A stretch of 21,056 bases of DNA. Origin: a virus. Shown in pieces: positions 13,256 to 20,797 of the stretch. The notes below the pieces were generated by a model. It had not been told where the DNA came from. It made no database searches and saw only the letters and a list, made by a program, of their open reading frames with translations. The position numbers and the translations under genes were made by a program. Within the stretch, counting starts at the first letter, position 1; the number at the start of each line of letters is the position of its first letter. The stretch is from IMG/VR virus record IMGVR_UViG_3300029442_000020, positions 1 to 21,056 of that record. One strand, 5' to 3'.

Positions 13256-14452
13256 ATGTCACAAGAATTATTAGAAGGTCGTTGGAGCGAAACTAAAGAT
13301 GCATTATTGGAAGGCCTTTCTGGTTCCAAGCGTACATCTATGTCCGTTATCCTCGAAAACACAAAGAAGTACTTGAAAGAGAACGCAAGTTCTGGTTCAA
13401 CAGGTTCTGGTAACATTGCTACACTTAACCGTGTAATTTTGCCAGTTATTCGACGTGTTATGCCAACCGTTATCGCTAACGAGTTGGTTGGTGTTCAGCC
13501 TATGACAGGCCCAGTTGGTCAAATCCATACATTGCGTGTACGCTATGCACAGAGCTTGACTGACAGTTCCGCAGCTGCTACTAGTGTATCAGCTGGTCAA
13601 GAAGCATTGAGCCCATTCACAATTGCAACTGCATACTCTACAGTTCCACAAGGTACAGGTACTGCTACTGGTTATACCGGTAACAATACAGCTACCATGG
13701 AAGGCACTGGCGGTAAGCAAATTTCCGTACAAATCTTGAAGCAAGCTGTTGAAGCTAAGACACGCAAACTCCAAGCTCGTTGGACATTTGAATCTGCACA
13801 AGATGCACAAGCTATGCACGGTATTGATGTAGAAGCTGAAATCATGGCTGCTTTGGCACAAGAAATTACTGCTGAAATCGACCAAGAAATCTTGTTATCT
13901 CTGTCTACATTAGCTGCAACTGAGTACACATACAACCAAGCTACCGTTTCAGGTACAGCTACATTCGTTGGTGACGAACATGCCGCTTTGGCAGTTCTGA
14001 TCAATCGTGTTGCTAACTTGATCGCTCAACGCACACGCCGCGGCGCTGGTAACTGGGCTGTTGTATCCCCAGCTAGTTTGACAGTTCTACAATCTGCAAC
14101 AACTTCAGCTTTTGCTCGCACAACAGAAGGCACTTTCGAAGCTCCTACAAACACTAAGTTTGTTGGTACATTGAACGGCGCTATGCGTGTGTTTACAAAC
14201 AGCTACGCTCAAGATACAGCGAGTGTATTGGTTGGTTACAAAGGCACATCAGAAGCTGATGCTGCTGCGTTCTATTGCCCATACATTCCTTTGATGAGCA
14301 GTGGTGTTGTGCTTGATCCGTCAACATTCGAACCAGTCGTATCATTTATGACACGTTATGGCTTCGTCGAGCTCACCAATACTGCCTCATCTTTCGGGAA
14401 TGCAGCAGATTATGTTGGAGAAATCAGCGTACAAAACTTATCATTCTCTTAA
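13256..14452 (+). CDS. 23: Major capsid protein gp23
   Basis: This 398-residue protein forms the hexamers of the head. Recognisable gp23 segments are TLNRVILPVIRRVMPTVIANELVGVQPMTGP, shown here as LPVIRRVMPTVIANE, QIHTLRVRYAQ, the helical KQISVQILKQAVEAKTRKL, AQEITAEIDQEILLSL, RTRRGAGNWAVVSP and SFMTRYGFVEL near the end. It is short for the family (T4 has 521 residues before cleavage), so insertion-domain loops are probably reduced. LKE42 followed by Asn is a candidate gp21 cleavage point. A strong Shine-Dalgarno (AAAAGGAG, 13242-13249) precedes the ATG, and codon choice shifts towards GCT, TTG and CGT compared with neighbours, as expected for a very highly made protein. A terminator follows at 14502. 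Confidence 0.97.
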   Translation: MSQELLEGRWSETKDALLEGLSGSKRTSMSVILENTKKYLKENASSGSTGSGNIATLNRVILPVIRRVMPTVIANELVGVQPMTGPVGQIHTLRVRYAQSLTDSSAAATSVSAGQEALSPFTIATAYSTVPQGTGTATGYTGNNTATMEGTGGKQISVQILKQAVEAKTRKLQARWTFESAQDAQAMHGIDVEAEIMAALAQEITAEIDQEILLSLSTLAATEYTYNQATVSGTATFVGDEHAALAVLINRVANLIAQRTRRGAGNWAVVSPASLTVLQSATTSAFARTTEGTFEAPTNTKFVGTLNGAMRVFTNSYAQDTASVLVGYKGTSEADAAAFYCPYIPLMSSGVVLDPSTFEPVVSFMTRYGFVELTNTASSFGNAADYVGEISVQNLSFS

Positions 14453-14501
14453 TCAGAGATTGTTTGTTTTATTCAACCCAGGGATGGGAAGAAGCAGAAA
14501 G

Positions 14502-14521
14502 GCGCCGCAAGGCGCTTTTTT
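14502..14521 (+). terminator. Rho-independent terminator after gp23
   Basis: GCGCC (14502-14506), loop GCAA, GGCGC (14511-14515), then six T residues. It closes the head-gene transcript about 50 bases after the gp23 stop. Confidence 0.9.
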
Positions 14522-14576
14522 GTTGACTTTTATATCTATAAATGTTATTATAATTGGGTGAAGTAGCAGTTCAGGA

Positions 14577-14583
14577 CTAAATA
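14577..14583 (+). promoter_or_regulatory. T4-type late promoter, leaderless arrangement
   Basis: CTAAATACTATT, which includes the downstream extension of the T4 consensus TATAAATACTATT. The next base is the A of ATG 14589, the expected transcription start. No Shine-Dalgarno is present. Confidence 0.7.
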
Positions 14584-14588
14584 CTATT

Positions 14589-15329
14589 ATGAAAGATATG
14601 AACCAAGTAAAACCTTACACATACCTTGTTAAGCACAAGGGCACCGGCAAAGTATATTATGGAAGTAGATGCCAAAATGCCACTAAGTTTAATAGAACTC
14701 CTGCTGAAGATTTTTGGAACTATTATACTACAAGCAGTGAAAATATAAATGGTATTATTGAAACAGAAGGCAAGGATGCATTTGATTATGAAATCCGCAG
14801 GACCTTTAACACAATAGAAGAAATGGCTGACTGGGAAACTAGAGTACTTACAAGATGTCGGGTATTAGAACGACAAGACCGCTGGATGAACGGTAACGTC
14901 GCCGGTAAAAAAATACTAACAGACGCAGGCGCTAAAAAAATTAGTGCAACACATAAAGATAAACCTAAAACAGAGGAACACAAAAAGAATTTAAGCGCAG
15001 CACAAAAAGGTAAACCTAAAGTCAACTCCAAAAATCAAACACCAGAATACCGTGAAAATATGTCTAAGTTAAAGTCTGGTCCAGGTAATGGTATGTTTGG
15101 CAAAGGATGCACAGAAGAAAGGGCTGCTAATATCAGTGCCGCCAAAAAAGCACAGCAACTGACAGCGTATAATAAAAATATTCCAATGACAGAAGAACAA
15201 AAGGCAATTATTCGTGCTACTAAAGAAAAAAATAAAGTAATGTTGACCTGTGAAGTGTGTAACAAAACTATGCGGGCAAGCCATTATAAAATTTACAAAC
15301 ACGGTCTAACCTGTAAACAAAAACCCTAA
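14589..15329 (+). CDS. GIY-YIG homing endonuclease with NUMOD3 repeats and a C-terminal zinc finger
   Basis: This 246-residue protein opens with YTYLVKHKGTGKVYYGSRC (residues 10-28), a variant of the GIY-YIG signature, and has DFWNYYTTS and the helix ADWETRVL carrying the likely metal-binding Glu. NUMOD3-type modules follow from about residue 115: ISATHKDKPKTEEHKKNLSA, AAQKGKPK, ENMSKLKSGPGNGMFGKG and ERAANISAAKKAQ. The end has C221-x2-C224 with H238 and C242, a probable zinc finger. It stands alone between the gp23 terminator and an antisense gene, with its own late promoter, as expected for a free-standing homing endonuclease next to a conserved target gene. Confidence 0.9.
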   Translation: MKDMNQVKPYTYLVKHKGTGKVYYGSRCQNATKFNRTPAEDFWNYYTTSSENINGIIETEGKDAFDYEIRRTFNTIEEMADWETRVLTRCRVLERQDRWMNGNVAGKKILTDAGAKKISATHKDKPKTEEHKKNLSAAQKGKPKVNSKNQTPEYRENMSKLKSGPGNGMFGKGCTEERAANISAAKKAQQLTAYNKNIPMTEEQKAIIRATKEKNKVMLTCEVCNKTMRASHYKIYKHGLTCKQKP

Positions 15330-15364
15330 CATGCTCGAGCTGGCACGGTGATCGCTGTCGAACC

Positions 15365-16513
15365 TTAAATTTTATACCAGCTGAGATATTTGTGTATTTT
15401 GTCTGTCACTGAGGCCCAGTCGCCCATGGCGGGTTGACGGAATAACCTAGCGGTAGTATACCATGGACTAGAGTCGCGATCCAACAACCAGCGCCAATCA
15501 AGTCCAAATTGATTGAGCATGACCCAGACTGGACGGCCCAGGGCACCGGCTAGATGTGCCACAGCAGTGTCTACACTCAGCACCACATCAAGATGGTGTA
15601 CCAGCGCAGCGGTGTCAGCAAAATTGTTAACTGTGCCTGGATAAGCAGTTACACCTGCGGCAATTAGGGCTGCTTCTTCATCCCCAGTGCAGTCAGCCTG
15701 CAGATTAATCCACTCATAAGTTGGGTTGCGGTTAATTAATGCTAGCATTACGTCAAGTGGCATGGCCTTGTGCTTATTAATCCAGGTATCTCTGCGACCC
15801 GACCAGCAAAACCCCACACGCAATCGTCGTTTTGGCCCTAATCGCTTTAGCCACGCCCGAGCCAACTTCTCATCAGCTTTAAGATAAAATTGTGAGTGTG
15901 TTAGATTTTCAACGGTAGTTCCAATCACACCTGGAATACTCATAATAGGAGTCCAATAATCAAATTCTGAGACAATATCGGTGGGTGCGTACAGCCGACT
16001 AATCAGCGGAAGATTTTGAAACAACGGAACAAGACTTTCGTTCACCTGTACAACAACTCGCCCGCCTCGGCTGGCCAGGTCGCCAACAAAGCGGATAAAC
16101 TGGATATTGTCCCCGTGCCCTTGTTCAGCCAGAACCAGGATAGTTTTATCCGTTAAATCTTGACCAGTCCAGCGTGGTTGTACAAGATTGGGTAGTACGC
16201 CATTAAGATGCTCGTACTTCCAACGACTTTCATATTGCGGCCACCCGCGAGCATAATCACCCTTGAGCAAGTAGGCCACTGCCAGATTAAATTGGGCAGT
16301 GATATTAGTAGGGTCAAGTTGTATTGATCTTTGTAAAAAAGGAATAGCACCTTCAGGATCGCCCGACTCTCTTAAGACATTTCCGTAGTTGCAAAAAGCA
16401 GCTGCTGAATGCCGATCTTGGGTAAATGCCTGGGCATAATAAGCAAGTGAAGCTTCTGGATTATTTTCTTCTCGGGCGATATTGCCGTGTGCTATTAATT
16501 GTTCTGTATGCAT
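15365..16513 (-). CDS. TPR-containing glycosyltransferase
   Basis: This 382-residue protein is on the strand opposite to all its neighbours. Residues 1-100 hold about three TPR units (NIAREENNPEASLAYYAQAF, NYGNVLRESGDPEGAIPFLQ, FNLAVAYLLKGDYARGWPQY). The rest is a GT-B type transferase domain with LAEQGHGDNIQFIRF and near the end VLSVDTAVAHLAGALGRPV, the motif seen in GT9/heptosyltransferase-like and TPR-O-GlcNAc-transferase-like proteins. It would move a sugar from a nucleotide donor to an unknown acceptor, perhaps a virion protein because it lies between gp23 and fibre genes. The frame extends to an ATG at 16561, but ATG 16513 is chosen. TTAAATA lies five bases before it, as at other late genes here, and the region beyond carries a plus-strand promoter. 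Confidence 0.85.
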   Translation of the reverse strand: MHTEQLIAHGNIAREENNPEASLAYYAQAFTQDRHSAAAFCNYGNVLRESGDPEGAIPFLQRSIQLDPTNITAQFNLAVAYLLKGDYARGWPQYESRWKYEHLNGVLPNLVQPRWTGQDLTDKTILVLAEQGHGDNIQFIRFVGDLASRGGRVVVQVNESLVPLFQNLPLISRLYAPTDIVSEFDYWTPIMSIPGVIGTTVENLTHSQFYLKADEKLARAWLKRLGPKRRLRVGFCWSGRRDTWINKHKAMPLDVMLALINRNPTYEWINLQADCTGDEEAALIAAGVTAYPGTVNNFADTAALVHHLDVVLSVDTAVAHLAGALGRPVWVMLNQFGLDWRWLLDRDSSPWYTTARLFRQPAMGDWASVTDKIHKYLSWYKI

Positions 16514-16518
16514 GGTTC

Positions 16519-16525
16519 TATTTAA
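16519..16525 (-). promoter_or_regulatory. T4-type late promoter, leaderless arrangement (minus strand)
   Basis: On the minus strand TTAAATA, then GAACC, then the ATG at 16513. Spacing is identical to the promoters at 5634 and 14577. AGGAA further upstream is too far from the ATG to be a normal ribosome site. Confidence 0.45.
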
Positions 16526-16559
16526 TTCCTGGCGTAACACCCTAAAATATTTGTTAACC

Positions 16560-16566
16560 ATAAATA
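16560..16566 (+). promoter_or_regulatory. T4-type late promoter of the fibre block
   Basis: ATAAATA (preceded by CC) followed by CAAGTC. The predicted start is near 16572, leaving a leader of about 89 bases with the Shine-Dalgarno TAAGGAG (16645-16651). The leader contains a small GTGA/TCAC inverted repeat and no ORF. Confidence 0.55.
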
Positions 16567-16660
16567 CAAGTCAACGTAATACGGCGTTTTATGCGGAAGA
16601 TTAAGACCAACCGCGTAGTGACTAGAACTCACATCGGACTTCTTTAAGGAGAAAAAAATC

Positions 16661-17614
16661 ATGGGTCGTCCTCTAAAAATTAAAAAATCAACCACCATAG
16701 ACATTGGTTTCAATGACTTTGGTAATGTAGAAGTGCCAGTTATTCCAAATGGCATGACAACTACAGAATTTCTGGGTGTAGTTGGTGGTGCAAATACTAA
16801 TGTTGCAACATCTGCATATCCAGTAGTCGACATTCGTGCGAATGTTAACGGGGTAGCTGGCGACGGTTATATTATCCGTCAAAAAGGTGCATCTAAGTAT
16901 CTTGCAACTCCTAATAATACAGTGGCCGCCGGTAGTCTTGTTGCTGGTGACAGCTATGTTATTAAAGCTCTAGGCAATACTAACTGGGCCGCAGTTGGCG
17001 CCGCTCAGAACGCCGCAGTAGGTGATGTATTTGTATGTACAGCCGCTGGTTCCGGATCTGGTTCAGCAAGTGATGTTGGTCAAGTTTTATTGGTTAACAG
17101 CGCAACACCACAGTCTGGTTATGCATCTATTACGTTTAATACTGGCGCAGGAAATTCTTATGCTAGTAAACTGACTAACAAATTTGTTTGGGATTATTCA
17201 ACCCCAGCAGTTCGTTATGCCTCAAACTTCTTTGTTGATGGTCCGGTTGCTGACATTACATTAACTAGTGTAGCAATTGCTAATACAGCTGGACAATTTA
17301 CTGCTACTAGCGCCGCATTGGCACTTGGACAATCAGTTTTAGTATCAGGTACAGCAGCTGCTAACACCACAGGCACTATCTCTGGATACAGTAATCCAAG
17401 CACATATTATATTGTGGCTACTGACGGATCAACATCATTTACATTGTCTGCTACTGAAGGCGGTACAGGACTAACAACTGGTGTAGGTAATACAGTAGGT
17501 TGGACATTTGCAATTGAAGGCACAAGTACAGTTAAATCTGGTGCAGATATTGCTACTTGGACTAACGGCACAGGTAATTTAAGCCTGGGTTTAGTACAAA
17601 ACTACACAAGCTAA
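16661..17614 (+). CDS. Virion structural / surface protein
   Basis: This 317-residue protein begins MGRPLKIKKSTTIDIGFNDF, and the remainder is Gly/Ala/Thr/Ser-rich with short beta-strand-like repeats. One segment, DSYVIKALGNTNWAAVG followed by DVFVCTAAGSGSGS, is a common module in fibre and decoration proteins of aquatic T4-like phages. Another, YYIVATDGSTSFTLSATEGG, resembles beta-sandwich domains found in phage tail or fibre proteins. The likely role is a head decoration, neck or fibre part; none is proven. It is expressed as a single unit, with a late promoter at 16560 and a terminator at 17638. Confidence 0.7.
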   Translation: MGRPLKIKKSTTIDIGFNDFGNVEVPVIPNGMTTTEFLGVVGGANTNVATSAYPVVDIRANVNGVAGDGYIIRQKGASKYLATPNNTVAAGSLVAGDSYVIKALGNTNWAAVGAAQNAAVGDVFVCTAAGSGSGSASDVGQVLLVNSATPQSGYASITFNTGAGNSYASKLTNKFVWDYSTPAVRYASNFFVDGPVADITLTSVAIANTAGQFTATSAALALGQSVLVSGTAAANTTGTISGYSNPSTYYIVATDGSTSFTLSATEGGTGLTTGVGNTVGWTFAIEGTSTVKSGADIATWTNGTGNLSLGLVQNYTS

Positions 17615-17637
17615 TCAACAAATTAGTTGTATTTGTT

Positions 17638-17665
17638 AAATCCCCCTTAATTGGGGGATTTTTTT
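17638..17665 (+). terminator. Rho-independent terminator
   Basis: AAATCCCCC (17638-17646), loop TTAATT, GGGGGATTT (17653-17661), with a run of seven T residues (17659-17665). It ends the transcript of the preceding structural gene and stands just ahead of the next late promoter. Confidence 0.93.
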
Positions 17666-17680
17666 CCTCTAGCGATTCTG

Positions 17681-17688
17681 TATAAATA
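17681..17688 (+). promoter_or_regulatory. T4-type late promoter, perfect core
   Basis: The full TATAAATA core. The predicted start is near 17694, close to the Shine-Dalgarno AAAGGA (17693-17698) and ATG 17706, so the leader is about 12 bases. Confidence 0.8.
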
Positions 17689-17705
17689 ATCGAAAGGATC
17701 TCAAG

Positions 17706-18296
17706 ATGTCTACATACAAAACTACCAGTGGCGACTTTACACTTACCTGTGATAACGGTAATGGTGTTTTTACGATCAACGCTCAGACACTGTTTGCTGG
17801 AAATGTAACTTATACCTTTCCAAGTGTTAGCACCAGTGCGTTTATCACCGTGGCCGCTAATAATACTGGCGCAATTACAGACATGGGACTATTGGCCCAA
17901 ACCGGAGTTAGTTCATTTGCCGGATTGAGATTTGACACTGGTGTTAGCGCCTGGCAAGTTAGTTCAAATGTGTACGGAAACGGAAATCCGATTACAGCCT
18001 ATGCTAATATTGGATCAACAGCCGCCGGCGCCAACACAAATATCCAGTTTAACAACGACGGAGTATTTGGTGGCAATACTAATCTCAGCTACGATTATGC
18101 CAATAGTGCATTAACCCTTAACGGGCATGAGGTATTAGGAAATATTGGAGCGGCACCGTCTGCTCCAAGTAATGCAGTGGCAATTTATAACAATGCAGTT
18201 GGCGATGGGGCCACTGGCGTATATGTAATTTCGTCTAATGTAGACGATGAATTAATTAGTGCAACGCAAGCTCGTAAATTTTCAATTATATTTTAA
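17706..18296 (+). CDS. Fibre or virion structural protein
   Basis: This 196-residue protein has an N-terminal beta-rich part (TTSGDFTLTCDNGNGVFTIN) and, near residues 110-145, TNIQFNNDGVFGGNTNLSYD followed by SALTLNG. That pattern is frequent in tail-fibre-like proteins of aquatic T4-like phages. The last 40 residues contain APSAPSNAVAIYNNAVGDG. No enzymatic motif is present. It is the first gene of a five-gene run that reaches the end of the window, separated from the next gene by 9 bases. Confidence 0.65.
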   Translation: MSTYKTTSGDFTLTCDNGNGVFTINAQTLFAGNVTYTFPSVSTSAFITVAANNTGAITDMGLLAQTGVSSFAGLRFDTGVSAWQVSSNVYGNGNPITAYANIGSTAAGANTNIQFNNDGVFGGNTNLSYDYANSALTLNGHEVLGNIGAAPSAPSNAVAIYNNAVGDGATGVYVISSNVDDELISATQARKFSIIF

Positions 18297-18305
18297 GGAA
18301 CAAAA

Positions 18306-18614
18306 ATGTCAATAACAACAGCAACAGCCACATCGGCAGGTAACATTGTTTATACCAGCAGTGGCAATACTGCCATTACATGGCTTAGCTTAAACAACTG
18401 GGGACCATCTAATGTGACTGCAAATTTATTTGTAGTACCGAATACTGGGTCTGCTGGCACACCTAATCAAGTTTATTACTCATTGCCATTGGCCAGTGGT
18501 GATACATACCAAATTTATGCTGCCAACGAAAAACTATTATTAGATGATGGAGATTTTGTACAAGTTGATTGCACAGGCAACATTGCAGTTGTAACATCAT
18601 ACACATCGGTTTAA
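18306..18614 (+). CDS. Small beta-rich virion protein
   Basis: This 102-residue protein has alternating hydrophobic strands and a C-terminal pattern LPLASGDTYQIYAANEKLLL then DDGDFVQVDCTGN. The same outline (strand, L/I-rich turn, GDxxQV, Ser/Thr-rich end) appears in the 111-residue protein at 20461, so the two are probably the same fold. The function is unknown; placement suggests a small fibre, neck or attachment subunit. It has an AAGGAACAAAA ribosome site and its TAA overlaps the next ATG (TAATG). Confidence 0.65.
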   Translation: MSITTATATSAGNIVYTSSGNTAITWLSLNNWGPSNVTANLFVVPNTGSAGTPNQVYYSLPLASGDTYQIYAANEKLLLDDGDFVQVDCTGNIAVVTSYTSV

Positions 18615-19012
18615 TGGGTTATTTTGTAAAAAATCGCCGCCTGCAGTCTGGGTCCACCGGCGTAGTGTTACCCACCGGGAGTTCTGCCAATCGCCCCGAT
18701 AATGCGCCATTTGGCATGATTCGCTATAATACAGATTCGGGATATTGCGAATTTTTTAATGGCAGCATTTGGCAAAATATGGGCGTAGGTGGAAATATTG
18801 CCTATACTGTAGATGATTTTATTGGCAATGGAACACAAACAGTATTTACTATGAGCATTGCTGAAAGTATAGCCGAACAAATCATTGTATTTGTAGGATC
18901 AATATACCAAATTCCTGTAATAAATTACACAGTTGATGGAGGGTATGATATTACTTTTACAAGCCCACCTCCAATTGGCGTTCCAATCAATGTCATACAC
19001 ACCACCAACTAA
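18614..19012 (+). CDS. Virion structural protein, fibre-associated
   Basis: This 132-residue protein starts MGYFVKNRRLQSGSTGVVLP and contains RPDNAPFGMIRYNTDSGYCE and FFNGSIWQNMG. These segments are typical of aquatic T4-like phage structural proteins near fibre genes (a beta-hairpin fold ending in a short WxxMG). ATG 18614 overlaps the upstream stop by one base; an in-frame ATG at 18569 lies inside the upstream gene and is rejected. The C-terminal half has SIAEQIIVFVGSIYQIPVIN and ends NVIHTTN. Confidence 0.7.
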   Translation: MGYFVKNRRLQSGSTGVVLPTGSSANRPDNAPFGMIRYNTDSGYCEFFNGSIWQNMGVGGNIAYTVDDFIGNGTQTVFTMSIAESIAEQIIVFVGSIYQIPVINYTVDGGYDITFTSPPPIGVPINVIHTTN

Positions 19013-19015
19013 CAG

Positions 19016-19022
19016 CTAAATA
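19016..19022 (+). promoter_or_regulatory. T4-type late promoter
   Basis: CTAAATACTTTA four bases after a stop codon. The predicted start is near 19028, with the Shine-Dalgarno AGGGA (19031-19035) ahead of ATG 19042. Confidence 0.6.
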
Positions 19023-19041
19023 CTTTATCTAGGGATAATTT

Positions 19042-20430
19042 ATGGCGATTAGTAAAATAGCAGGGCAAATGCTTCAAAGCACTCTCGCAAGAGATGGCAA
19101 TAACCTCGCATTTACCGATACAGCAAACACAACCCCAACACTTTATTTAGATATCGCCAACACTCGTGTTGGCGTTAATACTAGCAATCCCACAGTAGAG
19201 CTCACAGTTCAGGGTAACATTTTGGCCACTGGCAATGTTACCGCCAGCAGTTTTATTGGTAAAATTCCAGCAAGCGACTTCCAACTTTATGTGGCTACCA
19301 ATGGTAACGACGCTAATGATGGCAATTTAAATCAACCATTTTTAACAGTTAAAGCCGCTTTAGCAGCCGCCGCCAGTATAGGCGGGTTTGTTTCGGTTAA
19401 TGTGGCCCCTGGAATTTATGTTGAAGATAATCCAGTAACTATTCCACCTAGTGTAAGTTTAATGGGCGACAATATTCGCAGTGTTCATATTCGCCCACAA
19501 ACGGCTTCTGCTGATTTATTTTATGTCAGCAGCGGATGTTATGTCTGGGGATTAACCATTGAAAATTACACAGCCAATGGATTTAGTTATGACCCAACTA
19601 CAACAACAACAGCCTATGTAAGTCCGTATATTCAAAATATAACATCCTACACCACAACCGGCACTGCTGTTTTGATTGATGGAAATTTATGCAGCCAATA
19701 CAGTACCAAGGCCATGATTGTGGGATTCTTTACCATTATTAATCAGGGCGGCGTCGGCATACATATTTTAAATTCAGGCTATAGTCAGCTGGTCAACATC
19801 TATACCATTGGTTGCGATGTTGGAATTAAAGTTGAATCTGGCGGTTTCTGTACACTCAACGGAAGTGATTGCTCAATTGGCAACTATGGATTGGTAGCCG
19901 ACGGGGTTGGACCCCTACAGACAACAGGACAGGTTGTAAGTGAATTCCAAGGAGCCTTTGTTCTTGATACTTTATCAAACGGCCAACCGCATGTAAACAC
20001 AGTTATGTTAATTACCGGCGATCCTGAATATTATACCATAGATACAATTGTACCTAATGTTCCCGGAGTTGGAAATAGCACTGTGATAATCCAACAAATT
20101 TATACAGGTAATGCTGCCCCAGGCACTGAGGTTAGTTTTTATACTCGTAGTAGTATTATTGCTAGTGCCCATACTTTTGAGTATGTGGGCGCTGGCACTA
20201 ATCCTGCTACCGCATTACCCCAGTATGGCGGAATTCCTATCGAAGCAAATGAAGTAGTAGCCACCAACGGAGCGGTTGTAACCTATACTAGCACCGATCA
20301 AAAAGGTAATTTTAAAGTGGGTTCTGGATTTATTGTTAACCAAGCAACGGCTACAATTACAGGAGATGCGTTTTATAAGAGTTTGTTTGCCCAGATGACT
20401 CCGTATATATTGGCATTAACAGAAAGCTAA
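19042..20430 (+). CDS. Tail fibre / surface protein with a beta-helix domain
   Basis: This 462-residue protein begins with a fibre-type head, MAISKIAGQMLQSTLARDG and LYLDIANTRVGVNTSNP, then LTVQGNILATGNVTASSF. From about residue 85 a right-handed beta-helix (pectin-lyase-like) domain follows: DFQLYVATNGNDANDGNLNQ, FLTVKAALAAAASIGG, VNVAPGIYVEDNPVTIPPS and then repeating short strands with Asn/Gly turns to about residue 330. Such domains trimerise in phage tail spikes and may bind or cut surface polysaccharide; no catalytic residues can be named. The C-terminal part (DQKGNFKVGSGFIVNQATA) looks like a shared fibre module. It has its own late promoter at 19016. Confidence 0.75.
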   Translation: MAISKIAGQMLQSTLARDGNNLAFTDTANTTPTLYLDIANTRVGVNTSNPTVELTVQGNILATGNVTASSFIGKIPASDFQLYVATNGNDANDGNLNQPFLTVKAALAAAASIGGFVSVNVAPGIYVEDNPVTIPPSVSLMGDNIRSVHIRPQTASADLFYVSSGCYVWGLTIENYTANGFSYDPTTTTTAYVSPYIQNITSYTTTGTAVLIDGNLCSQYSTKAMIVGFFTIINQGGVGIHILNSGYSQLVNIYTIGCDVGIKVESGGFCTLNGSDCSIGNYGLVADGVGPLQTTGQVVSEFQGAFVLDTLSNGQPHVNTVMLITGDPEYYTIDTIVPNVPGVGNSTVIIQQIYTGNAAPGTEVSFYTRSSIIASAHTFEYVGAGTNPATALPQYGGIPIEANEVVATNGAVVTYTSTDQKGNFKVGSGFIVNQATATITGDAFYKSLFAQMTPYILALTES

Positions 20431-20460
20431 TATCCATAAGTAATAAACAAGGAAAAGATT

Positions 20461-20796
20461 ATGTCAGGCGCATTAAACATATTTAAAACAGTAACAGCAA
20501 ATGTAAGTACAACACCAACTGATGTGTACAGTACTCCTCTTGGGTATTCAAGTGTGGTTCTTATGGCGCAAATTAGCAACATTGATGTAGCAAACACTAT
20601 TCAAATTACCGCCGGACTTAATAGGACCGGCAATGTTACATCATTAGTAAGTAATGCTAGCGTTCCAACTAACGATGCTATAACTGTATTAACCGGCCGA
20701 CTAATTATGAATTATGGCGACAGTTTTCAAGTAAGCGCCAGCGCCAATGCCAGCTCACAATTAACTTTAAGTCTGTTAGAAACACTGACCGGATAA
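20461..20796 (+). CDS. Small beta-rich virion protein, relative of the 18306 protein
   Basis: This 111-residue protein has MSGALNIFKTVTANVSTTPT, VYSTPLGYSSVVLMAQI, then LIMNYGDSFQVSASANASSQ. The GDSFQV close to the C-terminus parallels GDFVQV in the protein at 18306, and both have VY at the first strand. It is probably a small attachment or neck/fibre subunit, with no enzyme motif. AAGGAAAAG stands ahead of the ATG and no separate late promoter is seen, so it is likely transcribed with the beta-helix gene. Confidence 0.65.
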   Translation: MSGALNIFKTVTANVSTTPTDVYSTPLGYSSVVLMAQISNIDVANTIQITAGLNRTGNVTSLVSNASVPTNDAITVLTGRLIMNYGDSFQVSASANASSQLTLSLLETLTG

Positions 20797-20797
20797 T

